Assembly: GCA_037953745.1 (NCBI GenBank)
Contig: JBAKBP010004418.1
Span: 62,001 to 126,000, forward strand
Direction: 5' to 3'
Length of the DNA stretch: 64,000 nucleotides
Origin: Lithodes maja
Lineage: Eukaryota; Arthropoda; Malacostraca; Decapoda; Lithodidae
Part shown: positions 32,601 through 44,187 of the stretch, one piece after another
Layout of the letters: the number at the start of each line of letters is the position of its first letter
Position numbering within the stretch: position 1 is the stretch's first letter
Notes under the pieces: model-generated
Seen by the model: only the letters and a program-made list of their open reading frames with translations
Databases searched by the model: none
What the model was told of the DNA's origin: nothing
Made by a program: the position numbers and the translations under genes

Positions 32601-33820
32601 TATATAAAACTAAGGTAACCTGTAACATAACACACTTATGAGAATATACCAAATAGTAATATAATCATTATCACTGAGGAAACCTCCCATGACTATTTAA
32701 ATAAGGTCCATTGAAGTTGAGTTAGAGAAACACAAAACTGCAACTTTACAGGCATGGACAAAAATGGTGGAAGACAAAAGCCAATTATGGTTAGGGCAAT
32801 TATGCGTTGTAAGAAGTTAAGATAACATATAAAGATAGTGGAAGATTGACGGTTGATCACAGAGTATGACACGCTATAACTATCTTTAGTTCAGGCGTGT
32901 ACGGATGGAGTTGGGCAAGTGAAGCATTCATTGTATAATTTGACTTGCTATAATATTAACTAGCCATCATCAGATGTAAATAGAAACAAACAGATGGTAC
33001 TATATTTGTAATATCATTTACTGGATCAGTTCTCTATCCTTTCATGAATATTCAGTTTGATAATGTATATTGTGTACACTGTACAGCTTTCATCGGAACC
33101 ATGATAATATTAATTTTATTAATAAATCAACAACTTACAATAATATTTTAATAAAAACAAACATTTGGCTTAATAGTAAGCAAAAACACATCATATATTT
33201 CAGCCGCGGGGTGTCAACCGCGGTAATGATTTCCTGGAAAACATATCGCTGCCATGGATGGTGGTGGGAGAGAATGATGGATTAACTGTCATGGCTCACC
33301 TTATTAATACCAGGAATGAAGTTATGAAAACCAATTATTATTGCGTTTGGTTATACTGTACAGTATATCCGTTTGCTCAATGATACAGTCATATTTTAAT
33401 TTCCTATTATACAATACACTATCTGAGTGAGTGTCCCTTATGCATGGTCAACATTCCAGTGCATACAACGAAATAGACGAATATTTTATATTTGCCTCGG
33501 TGAAAACTGTGGTAGCCTTGTTTGGAAGGAGAAGTAACCCATAACATAAATCAACAGGTTCACTGGAGCTTATGGTGGTAATACAGACAGTCTGTCTTGG
33601 ATTACTGTCTCAAAATTATGAGTGGTTTGCGTGGTGAATTAATATATGTTTGATTAGTAAGAATATATAAAATATAAAATATAAGAATATCAAATACAAC
33701 ACAGACAAAACAATGGATTATCATTATATATTTATGTTTCTAGTGTATGAAATAGTTAATCATTTCACTGATCATCACTTCGATATTAAGTTGATAAGGA
33801 TCCAGTTAAACTGTATATAC
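32601..33820. other. AT-rich stretch without recognised genes
   Basis: No coding signal, RNA gene or repeat boundary could be supported. Confidence 0.4.
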
Positions 33821-33822
33821 AT

Positions 33823-34170
33823 TTTTTTTTTTTTTTTTTTTTCTATATTCCAACTTACTTCCTGTCGGGCATAGGCTGAGAGCCTTAACATTCACCGCTT
33901 GCTTTACAATGAACAGTGAAGCTGTGAGGTCTTGTTCCAGTCTAGGGAGTGAGACATGTGAAGCACGTAGAGTACAACGAGCACCTGCCATCTTGCCTTC
34001 ACATGAGGCACGGTGCTCACTCATGGCCCGAAACGACCCCCTCTCTGAAGCCACCTCGTTCCCGTGCTTCACTGTCTCACCCCCTACACTCGGACTCTCA
34101 CACTTACACACACACAACGCCACCTGTTGAGCAGATAACTCACCAGGCATTGCACCCCTATAGCATATTT
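33823..34170 (-). mobile_element. Possible retroposed sequence with a poly(A) tail (minus strand)
   Basis: A run of about 20 T (33823-33842) would be the poly(A) tail of a minus-strand copy covering GC-richer sequence up to about 34170. The open frames in it have no family resemblance. It could be a SINE or a processed transcript. The end away from the tail is not defined. Confidence 0.3.
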
Positions 34171-34315
34171 TGAATATGGGAATATTCATACAGTGCTATT
34201 TAATCAGGGAACAATGAGGGTATTTTATTGACGTTTCGGTGGGCTTGTGGTAATGCACTGATACCAGGTACAGCACAAATTCTATCCCAATAATATCTTC
34301 CCATTGATACATCGG

Positions 34316-34380
34316 GATTTGAACCCGGGACCTTTGGATTACCAGGCCAGTGGCAAGACCACTCCACCACACCTCCCCTA
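34316..34380 (-). mobile_element. tRNA-derived SINE head or tRNA-like sequence
   Basis: On the minus strand there is an A-box-like TGGTGGAGTGG and a B-box-like GGTTCAAATCC with near-tRNA spacing and a T-arm-like CCCGGGTTCAAATCCCG. The anticodon stem does not pair well, so it is more likely a SINE head or a tRNA relic than a working tRNA gene. Confidence 0.5.
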
Positions 34381-34700
34381 GGTATGCTTTATAACGTATT
34401 ATTACACTGGCCAGCTTGCCAGAATGTACTCGTAACTCGTTAGCGCTCGCCAGGGCAGTGAAATGGGCTATAATAATCGTAGAACGATGTTCTTTCTTTC
34501 ATAGTGTTCATGTTGTCACAGAAAGATCAGTGGTGGTCTTTATTCTTTCCTGTAACACTTGGAAGTATTTTATATCATTGATAGAGTATAAGATATGTTG
34601 TGTGAAGTTGTAAGGAGAAAGAGAGCGAGCAGCAAGGTGGTATTATGTGCGTGTGTATGTACGTGTGCCTTCCTCGCTGGGCGGAGTTTCCCACGCTTGT

Positions 34701-34775
34701 GATTGGCCGGCGGGCCTGGCGCGTCATATGACGCCTGCTCCTCATGACGTAGTCGTCTGTGATTGGGTACCGCTG
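34701..34775 (+). promoter_or_regulatory. LTR promoter region with CCAAT-type and CRE-like sites
   Basis: Two inverted CCAAT boxes (GTGATTGGCC and GTGATTGGGT) flank TGACGCC and TGACGTAG half-sites. The same set is present near 54626-54700 in the 3' LTR. No clear TATA box was seen. This promoter differs from the TATA promoter of elements 1 and 2. Confidence 0.4.
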
Positions 34776-35240
34776 TCTTTGTTAGTGCTGGGGGGCTCCT
34801 ACTCGCGTGTCTCCTGCAGAGCTTGGCATAGCGTGCTTGGTTCTACATGTCCCTTGCAATCTGTCCCCAATCTAACCCCCTGTACTACTGTTTCTCTCTC
34901 TGAACTTCTTCTTTTCCAATACTGCTCATCTTTATTCATTTACTTATCCCTTCTGGTTCTCGCATACGACTTCCATAGTCGGCCAGTCGTATTACCAGCA
35001 CCAGTTCTCACATACATGTTTTGCACTAGCTTTAGGGATTATTAGAGTCATAGTCACATGGTAGCATAGTATTGGGGTGCTTCTAATTATTGAGCTATTC
35101 TTTCCTACTATTTAATGCTAGACAGTGGAAGGTATCTTTGGTCGTTGTCTGAGTTATGTATGTGGCAAGTCAGAGCCTGTACGACTTCGACGAAGATAGG
35201 TAGCCTGTAACCCTTGTGCATATTTTTCCTTTGCGAGTGT

Positions 35241-35443
35241 AGCAGTATACAGGTGAAGGGCTTTTGCCTACTCTTACCTGTATGCTTGCTACCTCATTTT
35301 GTTGACCTTTGTGGAGCACCAGGGTAAGACCAGATACTTGAGATCTGGACTTACCAAGACAGCCTCCAAGTCACTTAATGTAATATAAGGGAAATCTGTT
35401 CAAGGGGAGACAGTAGGCTATGAGCATGCTTGCGCTCTGCCTA
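35241..35443 (+). promoter_or_regulatory. Three conserved RNA hairpins in R-U5 of element 3
   Basis: Hairpin 1 pairs ATACAGGT (35247-35254) with ACCTGTAT (35276-35283) around GGGCTTTTGCC. Hairpin 2 pairs GTAAG and CCAGAT (35324-35335) with ATCTGG and CTTAC (35343-35354). Hairpin 3 pairs TAGGC and GAGC with GCTC and GCCTA (35414-35443). The outer stem bases differ from those in element 1 but the pairing is kept. Confidence 0.6.
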
Positions 35444-36196
35444 GTTTCCTGGTACCTTTATGCTACTGCTAGACTTTATTAGTGAGAAAGACAGCATTGT
35501 GTTTATTAACTTTAATTGTGTATGCTTTAGGAATTATTCACGCCTTATTTTAGCCTAGGTTGATGCATAGTGCACAACCCTGTTTGGCTGTTACGTTGGC
35601 TAAAGAAGTACTGTTTTGAGAGGCTATTATTAGTGCTGTCACAGAGTTGTTGCACTCCCTTGTTTTATATATATGTATCCTACTTATTGGTGTATTTAAG
35701 ATACACGCTTTGGTGTCCTGCCCCTGCATTATTTCTGTTCTATATTGACGAGCATCTTAGAGCATCAGACGTTTTCAGAAGATTCTTTATCTGATTGCTG
35801 TAGGACTAGACTTCCAGTGTTTTCATAGAGCATTGAAGAGTTTAGTGTTGAGTACAGATTCACACTAAAGTTAACGTAAGCATATACTCCTTTATTAAAT
35901 CTTGTTATAGTTTATTCAAGCATTGTTATTACTTAAGAGCATTTTATTAACGTAAAGTAATCCTGTTGTGAGTTGGCTTTGCCTTCACCGGAAAGCCTTT
36001 GTAGAAGTGCACTAAAACCCAGTTAATTGATACCCCGTTATCCAGTAGATTAACTCTGGAGGGTTTGAGTGTTTTGTTCACCGGCGTAATAGTTCGAGGG
36101 TTTGGCATTAGCGTACCGTTGTTGCAGATATAGCTTATCTTCTAGTCTATTATTAAGTGCCCTTGTTTATTTCGTAGTGCCGGTGGTCGTAACAAA

Positions 36197-36208
36197 TGGC
36201 GACCTTAG
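36197..36208 (+). other. Primer binding site of element 3
   Basis: TGGCGACCTTAG two bases after the LTR. It shares TGGCGACCTT with elements 1 and 2. Confidence 0.75.
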
Positions 36209-36385
36209 ACCAGTATATAGTGAACTGAATATTGCAGTTTTTTTTTTTGGAGAAATCTTATTGCCATTTGGGGTTGAATTTATTTCTCGCAGTGTTGGCA
36301 GTGGACATTGTTTTGAGGATATATAGAACTTGTTGGAGTTTATTGGTGACCTAGTATTGCACTCAAGAACATCTTCGAATATTTT

Positions 36386-37709
36386 TTGGTGAAAAAAGCT
36401 ACGCGGGAGTTTGGCTATATTTGTATTGACTTGAGATTTTTTTTTGTTGACTCCATCATGTCACTGGACGGGTCTGAGCATAGTGAGGGCACAGTGCGAG
36501 AGACAGGCGAGGAGGTGGAGAAGGTGGAGTTGTTTAACGGCGTTCGGGTGGTGAACAACGAGGAGGATGCTCGGATTTTTTTGGAGGAGCCTGTGTCGGC
36601 GGACCGTGTGTCGGGGCTAGACCGATACGGACTGCAGTGTGTAGCCACGGTCTTAGGATTTTCCGGTACTAGCGGTTTGTCGAGAAGTGAGCTGGTTACC
36701 TGTGTGCTGGGTGGGGTGCATGGGGGTTCGGGTGGAGCGGGAGCTGGGGCACCTTCGTCCCAGCCCCCATTCCACTCAATTCCTATCGTGGCGCCCCCTC
36801 GGGTTCCAGAGCCGAGTATGTTCCCGCAGGCCGAGGCCCGCTGGCGGGTGGGTATGCCTCTACGTGACTCACTGGGTGGGTCCCCGGTAGTAGCACCCCC
36901 TCCTCAGGGTTTGAGTCCCGAGATGTTGTTTCAGCTCGAGCTCGCCAAACTCGAGCAGCGAAAGCATGAGGCCGAGCTCGAGCAGCGAAAGCATGAGGCT
37001 GAGCTCAGTCAGCGAGAGTCTGAGCTCAAGTATAGGTATCAGGCTGAGTCTGCAAGGTATTGTGCCGATATTGACCTAGAGAAAACTTGTGTAGAGGTGA
37101 CGAGGAACCGGGTCGTCCAGGGGGGGTCGAGCCCATGACCAGTCCCTGTCGCAGCTACTAAAGTTGGTTCCAGTGTTTGATGAGTTAGGAGTAACAGAAT
37201 TCTTTCTCCGTTTTGAGAAAAAGTGTCGGGAGCACTAATGGCCCGAGGAGAAGTGGGCAGCCCTTGTTTCTTCACGATTGACGGGGAAAGCACTCAAGGC
37301 GTACAATGCTTTGCCCCTAGATTCCTGTGTGAATTATAAGTTGTTGAAAGAGGCTGTCCTGAGGGCGTATGAGCTACAGCCAGAGACCTATAGGCTGAAG
37401 TTTAGGGCGGTTCCTAAAAGAAAGGAGAGTACTTTCCAGGAACACGCTAGAGAGCTGTCAGATGCATTTGAAAATTGGTTGAGGTCGGAGAAGGCAACTA
37501 CTTTTGATGCAGAAAAGCAATTAGTGTTGTTAGAACAATTTTTTAAATGTACTGGCAGTGACTTGACTCTTAACCTGAAAGAAAAGCGACCGAAAACTCT
37601 GCAGGAGGCGGCTGAGCTGGCTGACCTCAGGTTGTCATTGATTCGTGGGTGCGGGTCTGCACAGAGAGCTGAGGCAGGTAACAAGGGGTGTACCACTCCA
37701 CCCCCCTGA
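36386..37709 (+). pseudogene. Element 3 Gag (SCAN-like), broken
   Basis: The ATG at 36459 aligns best with the internal ATG of element 1. The N-terminal region (NNEEDARIFLEE), a short Glu/Arg/His charged repeat and the Gag domain with LVLLEQFFKC are recognisable. The frame is lost near 37125 (a G run) and a TAA lies at 37237-37239. A TGA replaces an Arg codon just before the zinc knuckle (near 37708). The relation to elements 1 and 2 is clear along the whole length. Confidence 0.85.
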
Positions 37710-38461
37710 ATTAATGACACAACTAATTTTCCATTTAAGAGTACTGTTGCCAATTATGATCCCAAGTTGAAACCCTTCCCGTTAAAGAAAAGCCAGGGCC
37801 CTTACTCACTTCAGGGGAAGTCCAAGAGTGAAGTGGAATGTTTCAAGTGTCATAAGAAGGGGCATATTGCGCGCTCATGTCCGAGCGCACCGCCTACAGC
37901 AGTGGTGTCACTAGTGAGCAACATCGGCGTGTTTTTGAGGTCTTCCGCGTTTGCCCGGGGTAAACAGTTGGTTGCGAAGTCATCGCCGGTGCAGAAGCAG
38001 CAGGAGGGCTCGTCACCCGTCCAAGATGTTTTTTGTGGTCATAGGGGGCACGGCACTGTGAGGTGGGCTGGTGTGGAGCATAGGCTTGAGTTGTTGCGTA
38101 ACACGGGCGCTTCCCAGACACTTGTTAAGAATTTCACTGGCAAGCCTATTAACGCGGCTCGGGTTGTGGTGGTTCAAGGCATCAATGCTACGGGGTCTTA
38201 CCCGCTGGTTAGAGTGGAGCTTGAGGTGGACGGTTTGACATGAGAGTTGGATGTGGGGGTGGTGGAGAAATTGCCAGTTGAGGGGGTCGACCTCCTTCTC
38301 GGCAACGACTTTGCGGTGCCCACTTCCGAGGTTCCACCCTTAGTTGAGAGTTTGGATCCAGCGACACTCCTTGGTGACTCGGTACTTGCACCCATTATGA
38401 GGTCCGGAGTGGCCCCAGAACCTGTCCGCCCTAGTGACATGGTAGGGCGTGTTAGCACTCC
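37710..38461 (+). pseudogene. Element 3 zinc knuckle and protease, broken
   Basis: Contains the zinc knuckle CFKCHKKGHIARSC, then the protease. The catalytic DTG is changed to NTG (RNTGASQT, near 38101), and a TGA follows (38241-38243) where element 1 has an Arg codon. LLLGNDFA is still present. The protease would be inactive. The sequence is cut at 38461 by the 6.1-kb DNA transposon and resumes at 44557. Confidence 0.85.
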
Positions 38462-38830
38462 TAGTCTGGGATCCAAGGCCGCAAAACAGCACTTTGATAT
38501 GACACCCCTGCTGTAAAATTTTTGACCTTTGGAACATGATAAGGGAAGTGTTGGACATCTGAAAAGTGAATTTGGACACTTGGTTCGGATTGCGCAACGT
38601 GAGGACACTCAATTTTACGAAGTTAAGACAGGAATTTTAAAAGCGGAAAATTTTGAGGTTGAGGAAATTCAATGCATCATATCTCCTTACTGTGACACTT
38701 TATTGCAACAAATGACCACTCATTTTTTTCGTCATGATGTCAGCTACAGAATGATAGGTAAATAATATTGATTGGGTGAACTAGAAGGTCACCAGAGGTC
38801 AAAAGATCTCGAAAATCATGTCTCACCTAA
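38462..38830 (+). repeat. Left terminal inverted repeat of the DNA transposon (contains exon 1)
   Basis: Matches the reverse complement of 44188-44556, with indels in the outer 50 bases and near identity from TATGACACCCCTGCTG inward. It includes the whole proposed first exon. Confidence 0.88.
38529..38757 (+). CDS. Transposon gene exon 1, encoded inside the inverted repeat
   Basis: The ATG at 38529 opens 76 codons that end at a donor (ATAG|GTAAAT, phase 1). Splicing to the acceptor CCGACAG at 39042 joins it in frame with the next exon. The same coding segment occurs inverted in the right repeat (44251-44479) with one amino-acid difference noticed. It contains an E/K-rich stretch and no recognised domain. 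The exon is inferred from splice signals and frame continuity. Confidence 0.6.
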
Positions 38831-39042
38831 AATTTTGTATTTTTATCAAAGAAATGGGTTTAAGAATATATTCTAGTATGATTTATGAAGAAATGATAGT
38901 TCTACCCAACTTGTTACACCTTTATAATGTTTTATGTGAGTGGGATATGCTTGTGGAGTAGGAATATAAGGCAGCACTATGCATTTATTTGTATAATCCA
39001 ATTTGAAGAAATTACTAACGATACACTTTTCTTGTCCGACAG
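38758..39042 (+). other. Proposed intron of the transposon gene
   Basis: Bounded by GTAAAT and a pyrimidine-rich TTTTCTTGTCCGACAG. It is 285 bases and AT-rich. It spans the inner edge of the left inverted repeat. Confidence 0.55.
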
Positions 39043-42000
39043 GTGATACTGCTGCTTCCTTGACATCCACGATGGATCCTGTGATAACAACAAAGCGCAA
39101 GCAGCCCTGTTCAACAATAACTGATTATTCCAGGTGTTTGATATGCCAAAGTACTACTGATGAGCTTGGACGTATGTGTAAATTAACAAGCAGGGGTTTC
39201 AATACATTCAAAGATGCAGTAGAAACAAGAAGAGATCATGTGTATTACAGACTTTGGAATGACCTACAAAATGCTGATGAGTTCCTTAGAAGGCAACCTA
39301 TGTGTCATGTGAACTGTCGAAGTGATTATACACATAAGACAAATGCACAGGCAAAACGGTGGAAAACAGAAAATGAAATGACTGGAGAAACATCTAGCAC
39401 ATCGGGTCGAACCAGTAGAACAGAAATTATTGATTATAAGCTTGTGTGTTTCTTGTGTGAAAAAGAACGTGATGGAAAAGGTGATAGGCTGCTGACTGCA
39501 GTTGCTAGCTATGAAAGACAGGCATCAATTCACAAGAAAGCTAAGGAACTAAATGACGAAACTGTGTTACTGAAAATTCAAGGGCATGGAGATACATGCT
39601 TAGATCTAATTGCCAATGACTTTAGCTATCATCTCAGATGCATGAACAGGTTTATGGCTGCACGTGGCAAACCTAACACTGACAGTGGCAGTTCAGCAGT
39701 CATGACCGAGTATGATTCAACATTTTTAGCGCTTGTGTCGGAGATTTCCCATGGACTTTTGAATGACAAACATGCCTACTCCATTGATCAGATTTTAAAA
39801 AGGTACAATGAACTGTTGTCTCAGTATGACATTGCTACAAAGTCTGGCTATAGAAAAGACAGACTGATACAACGGTTGACAAAACACTTTGGCAGTAGCA
39901 TTCAGTTTGTCTCTTAAAGGGTGCATCATGTTTAATGTGTCCATCTTCATTGACTGTGAAGGAGTTGTGTGATCAAGTTGTGGGTCTGAAATCTGAATTA
40001 GAGGAATATCAGGTATATAGTGATGATGATGTTGATGATGATCCTAATCCAATGAAAAATGTTGACATTAGCTCATACCCTTTGGCAAAACATCTAAGAA
40101 CAGAGGTAAAAGCAACTGCAAAAAGAATGCATATTGATGTAGACAATGAATTCAGTATTTCGTATGATACTGCCTCAAGACAAATTCCTGTTGAATTGTA
40201 CAATCATCTAGCATGGTTAATTACTGAAAGTGATGAAAACAAAGGTGACAGTGAGAAAGTTCATCTTAGTGAAAATGACAAAGAAACTGTTCTTAACTTA
40301 TCTCAAGATATTATTAATTACATTTGTAAACAGCCTACACCTAAGCAGGTAGGATTGGCAATGCATGTTCTAAAAGAAACTCACAGCAAAAATATTGTTA
40401 CCATGTTAAACAGATTTGGAAATAGCATTAGCTATGCCAGTGCTCAACGTTACTTAACAACGATTGCGAGTGAAGTAACTGAACAGGAAAGAAAAGAAGG
40501 TATCTTTATTCCATCCAACATTATACACAGACATTTTGCTCAATATGCCTTTGATAACCTTAACTTTCACTCTGAAACTGATGATGGTAGTCTGGATGCA
40601 ACTACTAATATTATATATCAATATACAAAGCAGGAGAATATAATTGGGGCTGGGAAAGTACCTCTACATAAGACAAGACAGTTAACAGTCAATAAACCCG
40701 AGGCGTTTGTCCCTGTTAGCAGCAACCTTACCCTGAAGGACAGAAAAGAGGCAAGATCGTTATGTGGAATAGAACTCATTTCTGATGCCACTGTAGCTAG
40801 TAACACTCTGATTGATGAAAATATTGTATGGTTACTTTTACGGATGTTTCCCACTCAAATGATGACATGTAGAAATGATAGCACTTCATGTACTCCAACT
40901 TGGAATACCTTTTTTGAAGTGTATGATGGACAACAGGCACATAAAACAAGTATTGGCTATGGACCACTGTATCCTCAAACTCCAACAAACCCAGATGTTG
41001 TCCAGACCTCCCTGGATTATTTCATCTCCCTTAATCTGAAACTGGGACAATCAAAAACTGTTATCACATGTGACCAGGCAATATATGACATTGTAAAAGG
41101 CCTGTTGAACAAAAATCCTCTCAAGTATAAAGATGTCATAGTACGATTGGGTGGATTCCACATTGCAATGAATTTTATGGGATCCATCGGGTTCTTTATG
41201 AGGGAAAGTGGCATTGAAGACATACTAGCTGTGAGTAATATATGTGGTAGAGGAACAGCTAATAAGGTGATGGCAGGGAAGGACTACTACAAAATGGTTC
41301 GTTATCATTCCCTACTCTGTGAGGCGTTCTTTATGCTGAAGTGGGAGGCCTTTGAGCAGTGGTTGTTGCACAATGATGAAGCTGAAGCTCTTGGATTTCT
41401 ATCTTCACTGTTGGAAAAACTTAGGACAGCTTATGAAACAAAAGACACTGAGAGAATCGTTGTATTTGTTGGTGATGTGATGAAACAATTAGGATTGCTT
41501 GAATCACAGTGGAAAGACTTTGAGAACACATTGGGAGTAACAGCTCAGTTATGGGGAATGTATATTGACATGGTGCTCATTTTGAAGCGCTACATCCATG
41601 CTGAAAGAGCTGGTATTTGGAAGCAACACCTGCTGGAGGTGCAGAACATGCTACCGTACACTGTTTCCTCTGGACATACTAAGTACATGTCATGTCTCCC
41701 AATCTATTTAAATGAAATGAAAAACCTACCCAACACTGCACCAGAGATACAAAGAGAATTTGAAGCAGGCAATTTTACTGTCCACCAGACAGAAGGTGTG
41801 TTCAATGGTGTATGGACAGATCTTGCATTGGAACAAACATACAATAATGAGGGAAAGACTCGCTTATTCAAAGGTATTACTCATGCTGAGGCTGCTCGAG
41901 AAAAGTACATAAAAACATTACCATTCTTGACATCTGTCTCTAAGAATGTCAAGAAGATGGTGCACATGGAATCCCCTCACCCAGATCACCATGAAAAGAG

Positions 42001-43799
42001 GAGTAAAGATGATATAGAAAGGGTTCTGGAAATCAGAAACACTGTAGCAGAAACTATGAGGAATCCGTTTGTTGCAACCCTTGGGACGGATAAGCTGATA
42101 AACATTGCAACAGGAGAGACGCTTGAATCTACACAACTAGTCAAAGCTAGAACGATTGGGCTAGAATCAATCAGAGATGCCAGCACCACCAATGCTGCTA
42201 AAATTGTTACCCCAAAGATAATGACATTTGCCAGTCAACAGAAACAAGGCAAAGGAAAGCGACATTGTATGAAGAAGTTAATCAATGTGGAAAACACTGT
42301 TACAAGAGCCCTTTGTTTTACACAAGAATTAAGTGATGAGGCAAAGATTGAAGCCTTTAGTTATGAATGAAATGACTATCCCCCATCATTATTTGAGCCA
42401 AACAGTACTGCATCTGAGGGATATACCATGCGCAAAGGAACTAAATATGATTTTATTGAAACACTTCAAAAAGAGGTAGCTGATTCATGGAAACCAATGA
42501 CAGAAATTTCTCAACCTGATTCTGAATCAGTGTATGTTATTGACGCCATGGCATTTATACAACGCTATCGGACACTGGCATCAGAGAGTTTTGGTCAGCT
42601 TCAGGAGAGGTACTTGCAGAAGATTCTGGCCATGAAACCAATCGGTTGCTCAGAGGTTCACTTTGTTGGTGACAGGTATGACTTTGGTGAAATGAGCTTA
42701 AAGGATGGTGAACGACAGAGGCGGGTGAAGGGAGTTTTGACACCAGAGTATATCCCTGATCATAACATGAAAATACCAGAGTGGAAAGGATTTCTTTCAA
42801 ACCCACAGAACAAGGCAAACCTACTTTCATATATTTCATCCTCTTGGACCCAGCCATCCTCAGTTCCTGACGGGATTACCCTGATAATAGGAGTTGGTAC
42901 TAAGGGAATTTGTGTGACCAGTTGCGGTACAACTGTGTTACAGGAACTGTGTTGCCACAATCATGAAGAAGCTGATACCAGGATCTTTTCACATATTGCA
43001 AGCTGTCAGAAGAGTAGTGTGTTTATTGTTCATGCAGCTTGATACAGATATCATTATGCTTTCTATGTATCATTATCCTCGACTTCCACATGTTGCTAAA
43101 CTGTTGGTTGAAAAGAACTACATCTTCTTTCCCATTCATGATTTAGTTGATAAACTAGCTAGTACAGTAGAAAAAGATGCACTTGAACTCACAGACACTC
43201 TGCTTATTTCATATGTTTTATCAGGCTGTGATTCAGTAAGCTTCCCATTTGGACGAGGGAAAAAAAGAGCGGCAAAAGTAGCAATGCAGCACATAGGTAA
43301 AATGACAATGCTGACTAGCTTCTCACATACTAATGTAGGCCTAAGTGACAAGTTGTTTGATGAGGCACGGGACTTTTGGTGTGATTTGTACGGCAAGCCA
43401 GGATATTCATCATTGGATAGGTTACGTGCCCATATATTTGCCTCTAGCAAACAGGATCTCCGCTCTCTTCCTCCAACTGAAGACTCCTTTCATTTTCATG
43501 TCCTTAGGAGTCTTTGCCAGATTAGCCTGTACAAACAGGCTAATGTGTATAATCCAACTCTTCTTGCACCTGAACAGTATGGCAGGTATTTGGACAGTAA
43601 TGGCAGATTGTTCCCAGTTATGAAGTGCAAAGTTAGTAAACCTGCAACAGCAAAACTAACATTCTGCAAGTGTAGGAAAGGCTGCATTAAAAACTGTCCA
43701 TGTGCTAAGGCTAGACTGGAGTGCATTATTGCATGCACTTGCAATGGGACTTCCCCAAAATGTGGGCGGCTAACTGAAGATAACGGCGATAGCGATTAG
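39043..43799 (+). pseudogene. Transposase-like gene main exon: Cys/His module, RNase-H-like core, FEN/XPG nuclease, CXC zinc domain (three disablements)
   Basis: About 1580 codons in four open pieces. Part 1 (to 39917) has a Cys/His module (CLICQ, HVNCRSDYTH). Part 2 (39935-42370) has TCDQAIYDI, RLGGFHIAMNF and DLALEQTYN, which could supply the acidic residues of an RNase-H-type transposase core (inference). Part 3 (42371-43799) has a FEN/XPG-like acidic set: VIDAMAF, VGDRYDF, HEEADTRIF, DTDIIML and GCDSVS. It ends in a CXC domain (CKCRKGCIKNCPC, then CTC). A frameshift near 39917, a TGA at 42368-42370 and a frameshift near 43040 break it. The breaks are few, so the copy is recent or partly mis-sequenced. 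A polyadenylation signal AATAAA lies at 43893. Confidence 0.75.
42541..43280 (+). other. FEN/XPG-like nuclease domain within the transposon protein
   Basis: The order and spacing of acidic residues follow 5'-flap nucleases: an early Asp (VIDAMAF, 42541), a second Asp (GDRYD), Glu/Asp pair (HEEADTR, about 42961), DTD (about 43042) and a final Asp in GCDS (43229), followed by GRGKKRA like a helix-two-turn-helix. If active it would cut branched DNA during excision or insertion. The domain is split by a frameshift between HEEADTR and DTD. Confidence 0.65.
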
Positions 43800-44187
43800 T
43801 GCAAAATATAGGTTTAACTGTTAGGTTTGCTACATTTATTATCTTTAGCACATAATGTCTGTTTTACAATAATTTCATATGTATTAATGAAGAATAAAAA
43901 GCCTTATTTTACCACTTATTGACATTACATCAATAATTTTCAATGTGTAAATAGGACTGTATACTTTAAAGAATATGTCACTGTCACTAATTCACATTTG
44001 TTTTCATTACATCTCTAAGCAGCAGGCAAAAGTGATGCCTTTTACTTTTAGTTTATTAGTATTTTCTTTTCTAAAATACATCAGTAGGACATACAAGGTT
44101 TAATGAAAGTGTTTTTCTAAATTACAATTGAGAAAAATGTATTATACAGATGCTTTGTAAAAAATATATACCAGTTTTGGGGTGAGA
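43800..44187 (+). other. 3' noncoding part of the DNA transposon
   Basis: AT-rich sequence between the CXC domain stop and the right inverted repeat, with AATAAA at 43893-43898. No other gene is seen. Confidence 0.6.

Larger units (their letters stand above)
34400..36194 (+). repeat. 5' LTR of element 3
   Basis: It starts TATTACACTGG, where the 3' copy has TGTTACGCTGG, and ends GTCGTAACA. It is only partly similar to the LTRs of elements 1 and 2, but shares the U5 end (TACCCCGTTAT, then CTCTGGAGGGT) and three hairpins at 35241-35443. Confidence 0.9.

Noticed and set aside
33806..34189. 127-codon minus-strand protein gene
   Set aside because: Its C-terminus is a Lys run made by the poly(T) tract, and no family pattern is visible.
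34316..34380. Functional tRNA gene
   Set aside because: The A and B boxes fit, but the anticodon arm does not pair convincingly and the sequence lies among retroposon remnants.
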